A DNA stretch of 64,000 bases from Platerodrilus igneus. Lineage: Eukaryota > Arthropoda > Insecta > Coleoptera > Lycidae. The position numbers and the translations under genes were made by a program. Shown here one piece after another: positions 49,857 through 62,060 of the stretch. The stretch spans positions 1,240,001-1,304,000 of the forward strand of contig JARFIW010001750.1 of assembly GCA_036346225.1 (NCBI GenBank), read 5' to 3'. Numbering within the stretch: the stretch's first letter is position 1; every line of letters starts with the position of its first letter. Below the pieces are notes generated by a model. It saw only the letters and a list, made by a program, of their open reading frames with translations. It made no database searches and was not told the origin of the DNA.

Positions 49857-51059
49857 TAATACCAGTATTATAATCAATTTGCTTGCTTTGAGCAGTTACC
49901 CAATATTTGTATTTAATGGTTAGTTTACAGCCGCCTTTTGAGCGTAGCGTCCTGTCGATATATTACAGTATGCAAAGATTGTTGTAATATATTATCTTCA
50001 AATATTTTAAAATGGTAGTCAATTCTGCTTTTAAATTTTTCATATAAGACGATTTTAGTGAGGATTCCTTCTTATATCTAATTAATGTCTAAAAGAGATT
50101 ATGTAAAGTAAAAATTCCATCCCCGATAAATTTTTGAAATAGTGCAAATATATAGCACGGTTGTATATGCAGCACTGTTATTCTCGCTAGATTCTATAAT
50201 TAATAATTGATTTATGACAATAAGCACTATGTACGTGTATGCATGTCTGTAACATTTGGCGTTAGTATTCTAACATCAACTTCAAAAAATGTTAGGTAGC
50301 TTATTCCCTGCAAACTACTGAAAGTTACACGTTCAGTTATATACATATCCACTGATTTCGTCAGGCTCACTCTCTAATTATTTTACATCGTGGGTATACA
50401 ACTATATGTCGTTAATAAATTTCGTAAACATTTTAGTACCAATGCTAACATAAAGGCACACAATTAATTGGTAGCACCTTTGATGACTACAAAATGCATC
50501 ACACGTAGCAAGTACGTGCTTATTTTCTAAACTAAATCGCATAAGTAGAAGGGAGTATTATAAGCAATTCAGAATTGTCAAATTATTCTTTATAAATAAT
50601 TCTTATTTAATATTATTAATTGATTTGGCGGTTAAACGTGAACTATTAAACAGCGATAGTAGTTGTTATAACTGGGTTATTTGGTGTTGTTTTTTTTAGT
50701 ATGACTTAATTGAACCGTTGGTAAGGTTTTTCGTCTCCCTTCTAGAGAACCTTTAATGATATCTAATCAAAATTTATCCTGGACGTACGAGTTCATATTG
50801 CTCATGTTGTCTAAAATTCGATGTACACCAACACGAGCATGACAAATCCGCATGGGTATGGTAAGCGGCGCAGATTTATCCATCTTAGGCATGCGCTCTT
50901 TGAAAAGCCAAGTTAGGTTATGTACTCAAACTGACGTTCATTGGTTTTGTAATTTTTGTCTTTTTATTTTTCAGTTTAATTAGTTTTTGTTTATTCCGTC
51001 ATAACCTATACCATAACTAAACGGCGTTCAAAACAACTGTGCGCTAAGAACTGAACAAT
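49857..51059. other. Anonymous AT-rich sequence
   Basis: No supported gene. Confidence 0.5.
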
Positions 51060-51960
51060 TTTTAAAGAACCTGCATTCTGATAAGCGAGTACATCATTCT
51101 TAAAATTCAACAGTTAGTTGCACAATTTCAAGAAACTGGATCTGCAGCTAACAAGAAAAGGAACCAATCCCGACTTTAGGACGAAGTCGCTCAAATCAAA
51201 GTAATTCGACAATTAAAATTAATCTCACGTGGTCGACATGACAAGGTAAATATGCTACGTAGCCGTAACGAGAATTTGTGAGAAAGGTTCTAAATCTTCA
51301 CAAATTTCGTTCGTAACAGAGAAAAAATTTTCAGGAACTTGGTGATGCTGATCCTGACGCAAAAGAGCAGTTTTGGGAGACCGTGGCTCATATGATTATC
51401 GGTGAACCGTGCTTAGTTACGAATATGTAGCAGTGACGAATGTTAATTCTCAATGGAAATGTAAATAAACAGAATTGTACATATTGGAGTGATGCCAATC
51501 CCCGTATTTAAGAGATGCCTAAACGCAATATCCTGAGAAACTTAACGTGTCGGCGGGTATAGTAGGCGATAAAATTATTGGTCCGTTATTTATTAATAGA
51601 AAATTGACAGAAGACGCCTGTTTTAATGTGCCACAAATATCTATTGAGCTTTTGATTGTGCGTGAATTAGAAGAACAGCGCAATCAAAATAGGAATATAA
51701 CTTTAGTAGAAGATCTAAATTCTCGGCAAAATGGTGCGCCCCCACATTTTGCATTTAATGTTAGACGTTGGTTAGAAATTATCCAAATATATGGATTGGA
51801 AGAAGGACGCCTGTTGAGTGGTAGCTCAGATTGCCCGACCTAACAACACCATGCGATTTTATTCTTTAGGAACATTTAAAACCCGTGATTTATAAGACCA
51901 CCAGAATCCATTAAACAATTACAAGAAACAAACATCGCAGAGTGTAGAAACATTAGTAGG
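51060..51960 (+). pseudogene. Second mariner-like transposase (DUF4817 type), wrecked
   Basis: Reads VQQLVAQFQETGSAANKKRN near 51110 (DNA-binding linker region), then WSDANP near 51484 and NVSAGIVGDKIIGPLFI from about 51543, and QNGAPPHFAFNVRRWL near 51727 where the second catalytic D of the DGAPPH box is missing (N instead). A decayed PDLTTPCDFIL marks the third motif near 51835. Multiple stops and frameshifts. Related to but clearly different from the transposase at 47643-48762. TIRs not identified. Confidence 0.85.
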
Positions 51961-52024
51961 AGGAGGACAGGCATTCTGCCGCCACATTTGCTCCAGCATC
52001 CACATTTGCTCCCACATCTGGACC

Positions 52025-52710
52025 AAATAGTTTTCTTCGACTATCCATTTTTTCATATTTCGAGATAAACTTATCTTGTTTGGTATCAATTAATATTAGA
52101 TTTTTTCTCAGCTACCCGAATCTCTAGGAATTTCTTAGATTGCATCATCCCCCAGAGAGCTACCCCAATTTTAAGATTTTTTTACCGGTAGCAATTTTAT
52201 GGTCGTCCTTATACATTTTTTAACCATGTGACACATCAAATTAGTCTAAAATTTTATGCAGAATCCGAATCTGTAAACAGATTTAAAATCCAACCACCCC
52301 TGCAAAGTTACACTTTTAAAGTCCTAAACCTTTAAATTTTGCTGTTTGCTCTATAAGCAAACCTAAAAAATAGTTTTCTTTGACTAGCCATTGCATCGTT
52401 TGAGATAACTCTATCTTGTTTGGTATCAATTATTATTAGATTTTTCTCAGCTACCTGAATTTCTTGGAATTTTTCAGATATCATCACCCCCTATGGAGCT
52501 ACCTTCATTTTAAGATTTTTACCGGTAGAGATTTCTGACCATTCTTATAAATTTTCTTAACCATGCGACACATCAAACTAACCTAGAATTTTACACAGAA
52601 TTTGAATCTGCAAACAGATTTGCAGTAGGACCACCCCTTACAAAGTTACACTTTTAAAGTCTTCAAGCCTCTAAATTTTCGCCACCCAAGACATATGCTT
52701 TAACCGAAAA
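52025..52710. repeat. Tandem duplication, 343-bp period
   Basis: Units start with AAATAGTTTTCTT at 52025 and 52368 and share a CTTGTTTGGTATCAATTA block, ATTTTAAGATTTTT, ACCGGTAG, GACACATCAAA and AAAGTTACACTTTTAAAGTC. A third, partial copy with CCCAAGACATATGCTTTAACC lies at 55440-55665. Confidence 0.88.
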
Positions 52711-54020
52711 TCTGAAACTACGGGGATTTTAGAAATCAGTCCTTTATGAACCATAAGTGTTTAATATTTAAAACCATTTTCAAACAGTAATGTACTGTTT
52801 TTAGAATATTCAAAACCGCGGCTTTTAAAATTTTAAACAGTTATCAATTTCTGGTTTAACATTTTCCTAATTACTAAGTACGTCACAAATAATTATATGC
52901 TCAATGCTAAATATGTACTTTGGAAAATAAATTTCTCTTCTAAAACTAATTGCTTTACAATTATGTAAAGTAGAAGTGAAAGTAGCGTAGACCTTTCTCT
53001 TTATTATTGACTATATGTTTGAGAAATATATTTCAATGTCGTGCATTAGAAAATTCACGTATAACTGCTGGGGATTCACGCAATGTACTTTCTAGTACGT
53101 CCTTGACTAGGGAAATGCAAACTTCATTTTGTAATACAGATCGATTAACGATTAATTATTTCAAACCGTAACGCGGTCTGATTAGTAAAGCCTATTAGTT
53201 CCGCACGCTTTGTGTAAGTTCGTCGAAATTTTAAACAAATCGTTTCGTGTAGTGCTTTTTTCTCATATTGAAAATTTAAGGTAAGTCTACATTTTTTTAT
53301 TAAAATAGAACTGAATTTATTTGCAAACACCAATTAGTACAAAACAAAATCCGCACTATAGGACTTTGGCTAAACTTGTAAGCGAAATAACTTATAAACT
53401 AAAAAAGTATACTCTAGCATACCTGCTTTATGTACCCTATAGAATGCATACCGAAGGTTTCCGAAGACAGCCGGACATAGTTGAGGATTCAGCGGGGAAC
53501 TAAATGACGTCATCTTTTGCCAATCCTTGCAGCTCGCCCAGTACATTTAGCACCAATGAATGCATCCGGTTCGCATCGTCCATGCTGCGAATGCAGTTAG
53601 TAGAAACATAGGACACGTTTTCCATGTTATACGGATGAATAATCGCATCGCGTGCATATTAAAAACCCGAAAGGGTTGTAGCACGCGCACACAAATTGGT
53701 TGCAAGTCGTGCTGTAGAAGATGCAGTGCTACTATAAACAAAAAACTTAATAAAACACTTTAAACCTTTACTAAGGGAATACCAAACTTGTTGTCTACAG
53801 AATACTTACTAATAAAGCAATTTAATGTTAAATAACTTCTACGTCATATTTTAGAAAATAGTAGGTTTGAATATTTTCTTTGGAAACAATCGAAGATTGC
53901 CGAAGACACTCGAAGAGTGCACAAGCGCAATCACTAAACCAATTAGCATTAATGCCAAGTATTCCGTACTTTCGTAGGTTACTCATTTCCTAGAACCAAA
54001 TCTTTCGCATAACGCTCGTT
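52711..54020. other. Mostly anonymous; patch related to 58706-58757
   Basis: No supported gene. At 53427-53477 TTTATGTACCCTA ... CCGAAG resembles the sequence at 58708-58750, just upstream of the palindrome block, in the same orientation. Confidence 0.4.
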
Positions 54021-54029
54021 AGGACGTAA

Positions 54030-54120
54030 TTATTTCTAGAACCGGTAAGTACTCGATATCGCCCAAATAGAGAATTAGATGCTCGATGTCTGTTAACTTC
54101 CGATTCCCTCGTAAAAGGTA
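54030..54120. repeat. Patch related to 55990-56060
   Basis: AGAGAATTAGATGCTCGATG ... GTTAACTTC..ATTCCCTCGT aligns with AAGAATTAGATGCTTGGTG ... GTTAACTTCTACATCCCTCGT. It suggests a second, deleted copy of the element carrying the 56-58 kb gene. Confidence 0.55.
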
Positions 54121-54789
54121 GAAAAAACTTGGGCAACCATCCATCTAACTTATACTTCGACCCGCCCCCGTTCTGATAATTTCCAAACATTTTTCAAACG
54201 ACAATGGTCTCTGAATTTTTAAACCTTCAAGGGATCTATAAATCGTGATCAATTATACATCCGAGCTACCCGTAAACTAACAGTGCGCTGTATAATACAT
54301 GCATACCCCTTCGCTGCGCTACAGCTATTCTTGTAGTTGCTTGAAAAAGTCAGTTGCCCTTTTTTTACTGCTAGGACCGCTGCAAAGCACCATTCTATAC
54401 TTTCTTTAAAAGTATAGCACATCGCACACTTTTTTGCGTGATAATTAAATTTTGCTCATGTAGACTTTTACACTTTCGCATATTTAAACATCTAATACGA
54501 TCGATTAACCACTTTCGATTATTCTAACGGGAACCACCATACATTCCGCCGCACCGTTCTTTTTGAATCCAATGATCCGATGGGCTTCCACACTAACACC
54601 TAACGTATCTTTCCTACTATTTGTTAAACAAAAACTACCGGCATCGCTATGTCCGTATGTGGACGTAAGCAGATGTTTGTGGATGTGTACAAGAATATGT
54701 AATCATATACATTAATCAGCCCAAGCTATTTTATTTAGTCCAAGAAAACTACTATTTTTCTAAACCACAATTACTAATCACTTTTATAG

Positions 54790-54952
54790 GCTTAACATTT
54801 CTACCATTTCCCAATGACTGGTGATACGTACATGGAAACTTTAATTTCTTATTGGGGAGAATCCTTATTCTCCCACGCACTGTTGCGTAGTTGCATCCCC
54901 ACCCCTTTTGGGAATATATGCTTGTTATAGGTTGTAGCACCCGCGGTTTCAC
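54790..54952 (-). pseudogene. Fragment related to the 56-58 kb gene
   Basis: The minus strand reads TYNKHIFPKGVGMQLRNSAW and continues ENKD. The 56-58 kb gene has TYNNHIFSKVVDMQLRNSVW, followed by EKKD, at the equivalent place. A stop follows. Only about 40 residues are clearly similar. The match is at protein level with several nucleotide differences, so this is a diverged copy and not a recent duplicate. Confidence 0.75.
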
Positions 54953-55013
54953 TTAACTACACTCCGTGAGACCCCTTTAATCTTTGTAATCGTGTCTTTC
55001 TCGCTTACAATAC

Positions 55014-55313
55014 ATTACATGTGATTTTCCAATGCTCCACCCGAAGGTACTACATTGGCCAGGAAGCGAGTTTTTTTTTATCTGAAAAATTTTGAATTTT
55101 GCCGAACCCTTGCTGTTCCAAGCAAGGTAGGGATCTTTAACGTGCGTGACAACACTCACACACGGGACCTCCATTTTACCTCTCATCCGAACAAGGGTGT
55201 ATTTTTGAGAAAAATGCTCGCCTAACATTTTTCAAGCGGACCGTGTCGGGATTTGAACCCGGGACCTTGGGCGTAGTAGTCACACACATACCACTACGCC
55301 ACGGAGCCGCCTT
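55014..55313 (-). mobile_element. tRNA-derived SINE, copy 3
   Basis: Same family as 16097-16399, in minus orientation. The head is at the right end, with B box GGGTTCAAATCCC. Target-site duplication TCGCTTACAATAC at 55001-55013 and 55314-55326. The A-box region differs from the other two copies (CACACATACCACTACGCC on the plus strand), so it may come from another subfamily. Confidence 0.92.
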
Positions 55314-55439
55314 TCGCTTACAATACAATAGGACTTAGCCCTACTACCAACAAATTCTAATACTAGACCCCCATTAAATTCGTCTTTAAATTTCCCTACA
55401 ACCTTTTTGTTGACAAGCGGTATATTGTATTTATAATCT

Positions 55440-55665
55440 ACGGGGTAGTCACTCTTTTGAGATAACTATATTTTGTTTGGTATCAACTAATATTAGATTT
55501 TTCTAGCGAAACCAAATCTGTAAATAGATTTTAAATAGGATCACCCCTTATAAATTTACGCCTTTTAAAGACCCAAACCTCTAATTTTTGCTCATCTTTA
55601 TTTAACTACATCTTTAGAACCTTTTTTCGCTACCCAAGACATATGCTTTAACCAACCATTTCCCA
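55440..55665. repeat. Third partial copy of the 343-bp repeat
   Basis: Shares TTTTGTTTGGTATCAACTAA, AATCTGTAAATAGATTTTAA, GGATCACCCCTTA and CCCAAGACATATGCTTTAACC with 52025-52710. Sequence between 55665 and 56060 is unrecognised. Confidence 0.8.
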
Positions 55666-56059
55666 AGAAATCTAAAACCGCTGTGTCCCGCGAACACCAC
55701 GTGGAGATAACACGTATACTCTGTCAACCAGGATAGAAGCAGGAAGGATTTGGAAGAAGGAAAGGTGGGAGAAGAACTTAAAAATTGTGGAATTTAAAAA
55801 CTAATATAAACAATAGATTTACAAAATCTATACAAATATAAACAACTATCTTATATCTTTATGCCCCCATGCGTAGGTTGCTGTACTATTAGGAATGATG
55901 TACCTTTTATCATTTTCGCTCGATAAACTAATTTTATTAATTATCTGCGTGTACAAATCGTGTTTTTTACTCCGGATACATACACTGGCAAGTACTCCTT
56001 ACCACACAAATAAAGAATTAGATGCTTGGTGACCGTTAACTTCTACATCCCTCGTGTAC

Positions 56060-56150
56060 GCCCAGACACATCCCAGCCCGTGCGCACCCCTGCCCATACG
56101 CATTCCAGCTCATGCGCGCCCCTACCCATGCGCACCCCTCTTTGTGCGAA
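56060..56150. repeat. GC-rich tandem repeat, about 17-bp period
   Basis: Four or five units like CCCATGCGCACCCCT and CTCATGCGCGCCCCTA. It lies about 220 bp past the 3' end of the long broken minus-strand gene. Confidence 0.8.
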
Positions 56151-56371
56151 TGCTATTTCGTAGTAACGTCATAACCATTTATAAATAAAGAACAATGTAA
56201 TACTATTCTAAAATTTTTATTCAGACATTATACATAACAAAATTTTAAAAAATTTAATGCCAAGCATGAAGCCATCTAAACTTAATTTTAATACAAAGTT
56301 ATACACAGAAGACAGTCCTTTCTTTATGTTTGTTTGGAGTGGTTTTAATTTTATTTAATTTTATTCGCAGC

Positions 56372-58657
56372 TTAAAATTTAAATCGACACCCAAGTCCTC
56401 TATCTCCTTTTCTAGTCAATAGTTTGACACAGAGACCGTCTAGGTTTTCGAATTGCAAAATGTACCGAAGTTTGCCTCTATATATAAAGTCTTTAATTCC
56501 ACCGACAACCAGATCCATTTCTTCGTGTAATTCTTGCAGCTTGTGACAATCTTTTAATCGCGGCTCTCCCACTATATCCTGCATACGTATCTTGTTAGCT
56601 TGATCGACTTCTCCTTGTCTGTATTGGAGGAAATCCTTTTTCTCCCACACACTGTTGCGTAGTTGCATATCCACCACTTTTGAGAATATATGGTTGTTAT
56701 AGGTTGTAAGACCCTCGATTTGAAATGATCCGAAAGGTTCTTTACTAGGCAAATATACAATGTTTAGCGGAACCCCTTTGCGTGTGGTGTACGCCAAGGT
56801 TACGAAACCCGCATTCCTTAGCTCGTCTTTGTTATCTGCCATTTTGATAAATACGTTTTTAGAATAACCTTTTAAAAAGTATACGGATTTAGTACCATCC
56901 TTTTCCGCAAGGACGCCTACATAACTAAAAGAGTCTTTTTTACTAACCACAAACGCATACAGCTTGTAGAAGCCAGATGTATCTAAGTCAGTCCACTGGC
57001 ACATAAAATAATCTTTTAATTCTTCCTCATTTTATCTAATAAGATGTTCTTTGTCTAACACATCTTTGTATTGTTCGCGTATTGTCGCAGCGTTTTCCAT
57101 GTAGTCCAACTTTCGTTTTTTTGCATCCATTTCCTCTAATTCCAGTTGTCTTTTTCTTCCACTTACAGCGTATGGCGTGCATAATGGGGCAATTTCCTTT
57201 AGCGTAAACGGATAGAGTTTACTGCCAATATTTAGGCGTTGTCGTACAACCTCTCGACGAATGTTAGGCGTATCTATCAACCCCAATTACGAAATGACTA
57301 TTTCTTTTGGTATTGTAGAATATGGTGTTGCAGACTGTGTAAAATATGTACTACCTGCTTTAATGTAGCACTTGTGTAAAATTTTTATTTTATCTTGGTT
57401 ATCTTCCTCCTCTGCTTTCTCCAAATAATTTACAGGTAAATAGTTAAAACTAAAAGCCAAAAGCACATACTTTATCAATTTTTCCCTTTCCTCTAGTTTT
57501 TCGGACAACTTAATTTGCAACCCCGTCAATTTCTTTGTATTGCCATTCCCCCAATACACGTACTGTAGCAGGTTATTATACACTAAACAGCAGCTATTTT
57601 GTAGCTTGTCCGATAGCTTATTCCACATTTTGGCAAGTGGTACCGAGTACATTGGCGCCTTTAGGAAGTATAACTTACTATATTCCAATAAGGTTAAACA
57701 GTCTTTTAAGGGATTATACACCCGTTCCTCACTGACATAGCTTCCAATTTCACAGTTGTATATTGTCGCTTCCAATCGCGTAATACCATGTTCTTTGGCC
57801 AAAGTAGACGCAAATGTTTCCCTTAAACGTACATCTGGACAACGTAAAAATCTAGTATATGATTGCCAAGTTGTTTATTAACACCAGGACTTGTTATCTG
57901 ACACATAAATTTGTTGTATATCTTAATTCTTGTATTGGTTGTTAGCCATGTTAAACAATCAATCCCCGCAGTTTTATCGTTGTCAACTATAATATTGCAC
58001 TTTTCTTCGTATTCCCCTTATAGCAAAAGTTATGGTTTGTAGTTAAATAATTACACATCTCCATCTTGCTAAATATGCCAGCAAAATCTTGGGTCACATC
58101 CATGTCAAAAAGATAGTAATAATCTTTTTCGAGTTCGTCTAATATATCTGGTAGTTCCTCCAATAAAGTTTCCAACTTAACATCTGCTAGTTCCACTTTG
58201 TATGGAACACATATAGGATTTTGGAATTTTTTATTAATGCTTTCGAGGTGTTCTTTTTCGATAATTTCTTTTACTCCCCGGCCCATCTTGTTAGTACTTT
58301 CCAGGGAAAACGCAAGCTGAAACAAATCGGTTGAACTTTTTTCGTAGATAGCTGGTAAATGCACCACAAATTTCTTTTTAGGATAAACATTCTTTTGTTT
58401 GCAGATGTTTGCTCGGCGTCAGAAAAGACGCAAATTTTAACCAACATTATATTGTCACAACATGGTTCTGTAATTGGTGTGTATAGTTTACCAGCCAGCA
58501 TCTGTTCGCCTTAGACATAACAAATATTACCAATATCTGTCACCAGATTATTGTTACACATATTTTCTGCCAAAAACCACAATCCAAATCGCTCATTTGT
58601 TGGTTTCACTTTATTCCCAAGAAGTTGAGAAACGTTAATCACCTTGGAGACGCTCAT
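56372..58657 (-). pseudogene. Long broken gene, unrecognised; weak rolling-circle initiator-like motifs
   Basis: From ATG at 58657 to the stop at 56372 the minus strand carries one gene of about 760 codons. It is broken by three in-frame stops (58511-58513, 57287-57289, about 57032) and about three frameshifts (near 58390, 58015 and 57860). Across each stop the frame continues in phase, so this is one protein and not an operon. I do not recognise a family. In order it shows FDMDVTQDF (about 58105), KIYNKF (about 57920) and ITRLEATIY (about 57785). This D-x-T, Y-x-K, R-x-E-A order recalls phage gpII and pMV158-type initiators. No clear HUH motif was seen. A basic/acidic helix (RKRQLELEEMDAKKRK) follows, then a conserved-looking C-terminal region of about 210 residues. 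A palindrome block lies 98 bp upstream. Confidence 0.7.
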
Positions 58658-58754
58658 GTTTACCGTTCTAGCTACTGTCGAATACTAAATTGAATACGAA
58701 AATTGCCTTTATGTACCCTACGGAGTGGGGGCGAATATTGCCGAAGATACCCGA

Positions 58755-59057
58755 ATATGTTGGACACCGCCATATCGCTTACATTCTCTTGTTTAAAAAC
58801 AGTTTTTTTATCCGACCTAGGTCGGATTTAATCCGACCTAGGTCGAACTGGGCAGGAGTGCGCATCGACATATGTCCGGATATATGTCGGATATATGTAG
58901 GATGTTAGGTTAGGGTGAAATTGCCCCATAGGGTGAAATTGCTTCATAAGGTGAAATTGTCTCCCTCCGCCCTAGGTCGGATTAAATCCGACCTAGGTCG
59001 GATAACAAAACTGTTCCTAAATAAGAGAATGTAAGCGATATGGCGGTGTCCAACATA
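58755..59057. repeat. Palindrome-flanked block with iterated repeats
   Basis: Arms 58755-58845 and 58968-59057 are inverted copies (about 90 bp, few mismatches). Each has two CCGACCTAGGTCGG palindromes joined by ATTTAAT, and an outer part with TTGGACACCGCCATATCGCT. Between them lie two direct-repeat sets: ATATGTCGGAT-like, three copies at about 58869-58902, and GGGTGAAATTG, three copies at about 58913-58959. This is the organisation of an origin-like block, but it could also be a MITE. Confidence 0.9.
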
Positions 59058-59330
59058 TGCGTATATTTAGATTGGTCGTGTTAGCTTTATTTGATTCTCT
59101 TACCGCAGTGGATGCGCTCGGTAGAAGGCGATCTGTCTGGATTTCATTTCAAGCCTAGTTGTTTTTAAGTATAGATGTGTTGGAATAGAACTAATTTTGT
59201 CATTAACGTTGCATGTGGCCCTTCAAACCAATCAAATAGAGATTTCTCTACCCTCTACTTTCTTTAGGATGATTATTCCAAAACTTTACTTTTTCTAATA
59301 CCTCTCCTCCGTTTTCAATCTTATTTTTCT
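59058..59330. other. Anonymous sequence
   Basis: No supported gene between the palindrome block and the LINE. Confidence 0.5.
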
Positions 59331-59339
59331 CCGTGGACT

Positions 59340-61510
59340 AAGATTGATTAAAGGATATGAAAATTTAATAATTACAGGAGATTTTAATGTAGCGATAGGT
59401 GAGGATAGGGAAAAGGCGGTAGTAGATTTATTTGGTTGAACCACGAGAAACGACAGAGGAAATAGGTTGGTGGAATTTTGCGACAAAAACAATTGAACCA
59501 TCACAAGCACATTATTTCAACATCATGCTAAAGACGATACACGTGGAAGATGCCAGGAGACATGAGAAAATATTAAATAGATTATATACTTATTCGACGA
59601 CGGTTTAGAAATCAAGTAAAGGACTGTAGAAGCTACCTAGAAGCAAATATAGACACTGACCACAACACAGTAATTATGAAAACCGCACCTAAATTTAAAA
59701 GATTGAAAAAAAGGAACGGAAAAAGGCACTTTGACGTTAAGAAACTAAAATATAAAAATATCTACAAAAGATTTGAGAAAAAGCCAAACAAATTACCGAA
59801 AGACATCGGCAAAATTTCTGATACTAAGCAAGTAGAAACAGAATGAAATAACATTAAATCTTTCTTAGACATGGCGACCAGAGATATTCTGGGAATATAA
59901 ACAAAACGAAAATAGGAAACCATGAGTAACAAAGGATACTCTCAATTTAATAGAAGAAAAGCGAAAATACAAAAGCAGAACAGATGAAGCAGGAAACCAG
60001 AGATACAAAACCATAAAATGGGAAATTATTTGCAAATGCAGGAAAGCTGAAGAACAATGGATCGATAAAAGTGAAAAAAGGTACAAATTAAGATGGAAAT
60101 AGGAAAGCTAGACGAAGCTTATAAAGTAATTAGAATGAATTTTAGAGATACAAAACCGTATAGCAAAAATATAAGAGGCGAAAGAAGTCATCAGTATAGA
60201 AAATGTAGAGAAAGTGGTTAGATAGCAAGAATATATAGAGTATTTATATGCAGGACGGAACTAGAAGCACCAGAACAGGAATCAGAAAAAATGACGGGAT
60301 ATCCTATACCTGGAGATGAGTTTGAATTAACATTAAAGAACCTGAAAACCAATAGATCATCGGGTATAGATTAGGTACAAACAGGAACTCTAAAAGCCGC
60401 TGGACAAGCAAGCAGTAACAGAACATCTCTTCCAACTTGTAACTTGTATGTGTGAGACAGGCGAGATATTCAAAGATTCCAAACGTAACAGCATAGTCAC
60501 TATACCAAAAAAGAGAGTCGCGGATAAATGTGAAAATTTTCGAACAATAATTTTAACAGCACACGTGTCAAAAATGTTAACTAGAATTGAACAATGACAG
60601 ATGGAAAGAGAACACGGGAGGTTATTTTAGCGCTGAGGGTAATAATAGAGAAAACAATAGAAAAATGAAAAAGAGTGTACATAAGGTTTGAAGATCTGGA
60701 AAAAGTATTCGACAATGTAAAATGGGAAAGTGTTCGAAAGATTGAAATGAGTTGTAAAGATAGACGGATAATACATAACTTATACAAAGTGCAAACAGCT
60801 GTAATCGAATTATAGCAGGAACATAAAAAAGTAAATGTTAGAAATGGGATGAGACAGGAATGTGCCTCATCTCCATAAATAATCGTATATCGAAGAGGCG
60901 ATAAATACTGTCAAATGCAGAAAGGCATTTGGAATAATTATTCAGGGACAAGCAATTGATATACTTGGATTTGGAGATAATTTAGCGGTATTAGTATTTA
61001 GCAAGAGAGAGTTAGAAGCAGCTGTTAATCAAATGGAAACAGTACTAACAGAGAGCTACGGTATGAAAATTAACAAAAATAAAACTAAGGTACTAGTATG
61101 TAAAGGAGGAATAAATAAGCCAAAAACCAAAATACAAATGGAAAACGAAGACTTACAAGAGGTTAAAGATTTTTGCTACCTAGGAAGAAAAATAACCCAA
61201 GATGGAAAATGTGCAAACGATATAAAACAAATATTAGCATAAGGCCGAGTTGCATTTAACAAAAAAAAGCAATTACTATGTTTAAAGGCAACAAACATAG
61301 AAACAAGGAAAAGATTGCTGAAAGCATATGTGTGAAGCACGTCACTGTGCGGCTGCAAACGTGGATAGTAGAAAAAGCGGACAAAAAAAGATAAAAGCAT
61401 CTAAATGTGGTGCTACAGACGTATGCTGAAGATATCATGGACAGACAAAGTTAAGAACAAAAAAGGGTCTAGAAATGGTAGGGAAAGGCAGAAATATGCG
61501 GAAAACACCT
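59340..61510 (+). pseudogene. RTE-like LINE, endonuclease and reverse transcriptase, decayed
   Basis: Degenerate single-ORF LINE, 5' truncated. The apurinic-type endonuclease C-terminal half reads LIITGDFNVAIGE near 59370, RNDRGNRLVEFC near 59450 and DYILIRRRFRNQVKDCRSYL near 59585, ending in TDHNTV. RT motifs follow: GID near 60365, FEDLEKVFDNVKW near 60693, GMRQECASSP near 60849, and LGFGDNLAVLV near 60966, where the usual FADD active site has become FGDN. The tail gives MKINKNKTKVLV, FCYLGRKITQDGK and a decayed C-terminal domain to about 61510. Many stops and frameshifts; inactive. Similar to the family ending at 3780. Confidence 0.9.
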
Positions 61511-61649
61511 TGAGTAAAAACCACTTTTCAGGTTCATAGGGGATCACTCTTTTACCTTGGGAGTCCCTTTTTCTGTTCTTATATTTGTAGGAGTGGCGAT
61601 GTGCCTTTACAAGTATAAGGCCTCTGAAGTAAAATTAGTTTTTACGTAA

Positions 61650-62026
61650 TCCCTTCTTTAAATTTTTTCCTAAGACATTATCTTACCTTATTATTAATTA
61701 AACCAGCGATGCTTGGTGTTTACCTTTCTCTTTAATAATATCTTGGAAATTTTGTCCCAACTAATGAATATTTCGAACCACAATTGGTTCGTCACTTATC
61801 TTTCTGTTTAAAGATATCTTGGAGATATTATTTTTATCTATTTAATATGACCATAAATGATTAGCTGTCTTTTCCTAAAAATATCTTAGAGGTTTTATCT
61901 TACCTGGTTAACGTTTCGGGCCGCGAATGGTTTGTTATGTATCTTTCTCGTCGAACTGTCTTCGAGATGTTATCTTACAATACTCTAAACCATAAATGGT
62001 TAGGTGTCTCTCTCTCTCCTTCTCCC

Positions 62027-62060
<34 letters not shown>

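Noticed and set aside
56060..56150. CRISPR-like array
   Set aside because: The units are contiguous without spacers, and the genome is eukaryotic.
56372..58657. Multi-gene viral operon
   Set aside because: The apparent separate frames join in phase across single stops or adjoin at frameshifts, which fits one decayed gene.
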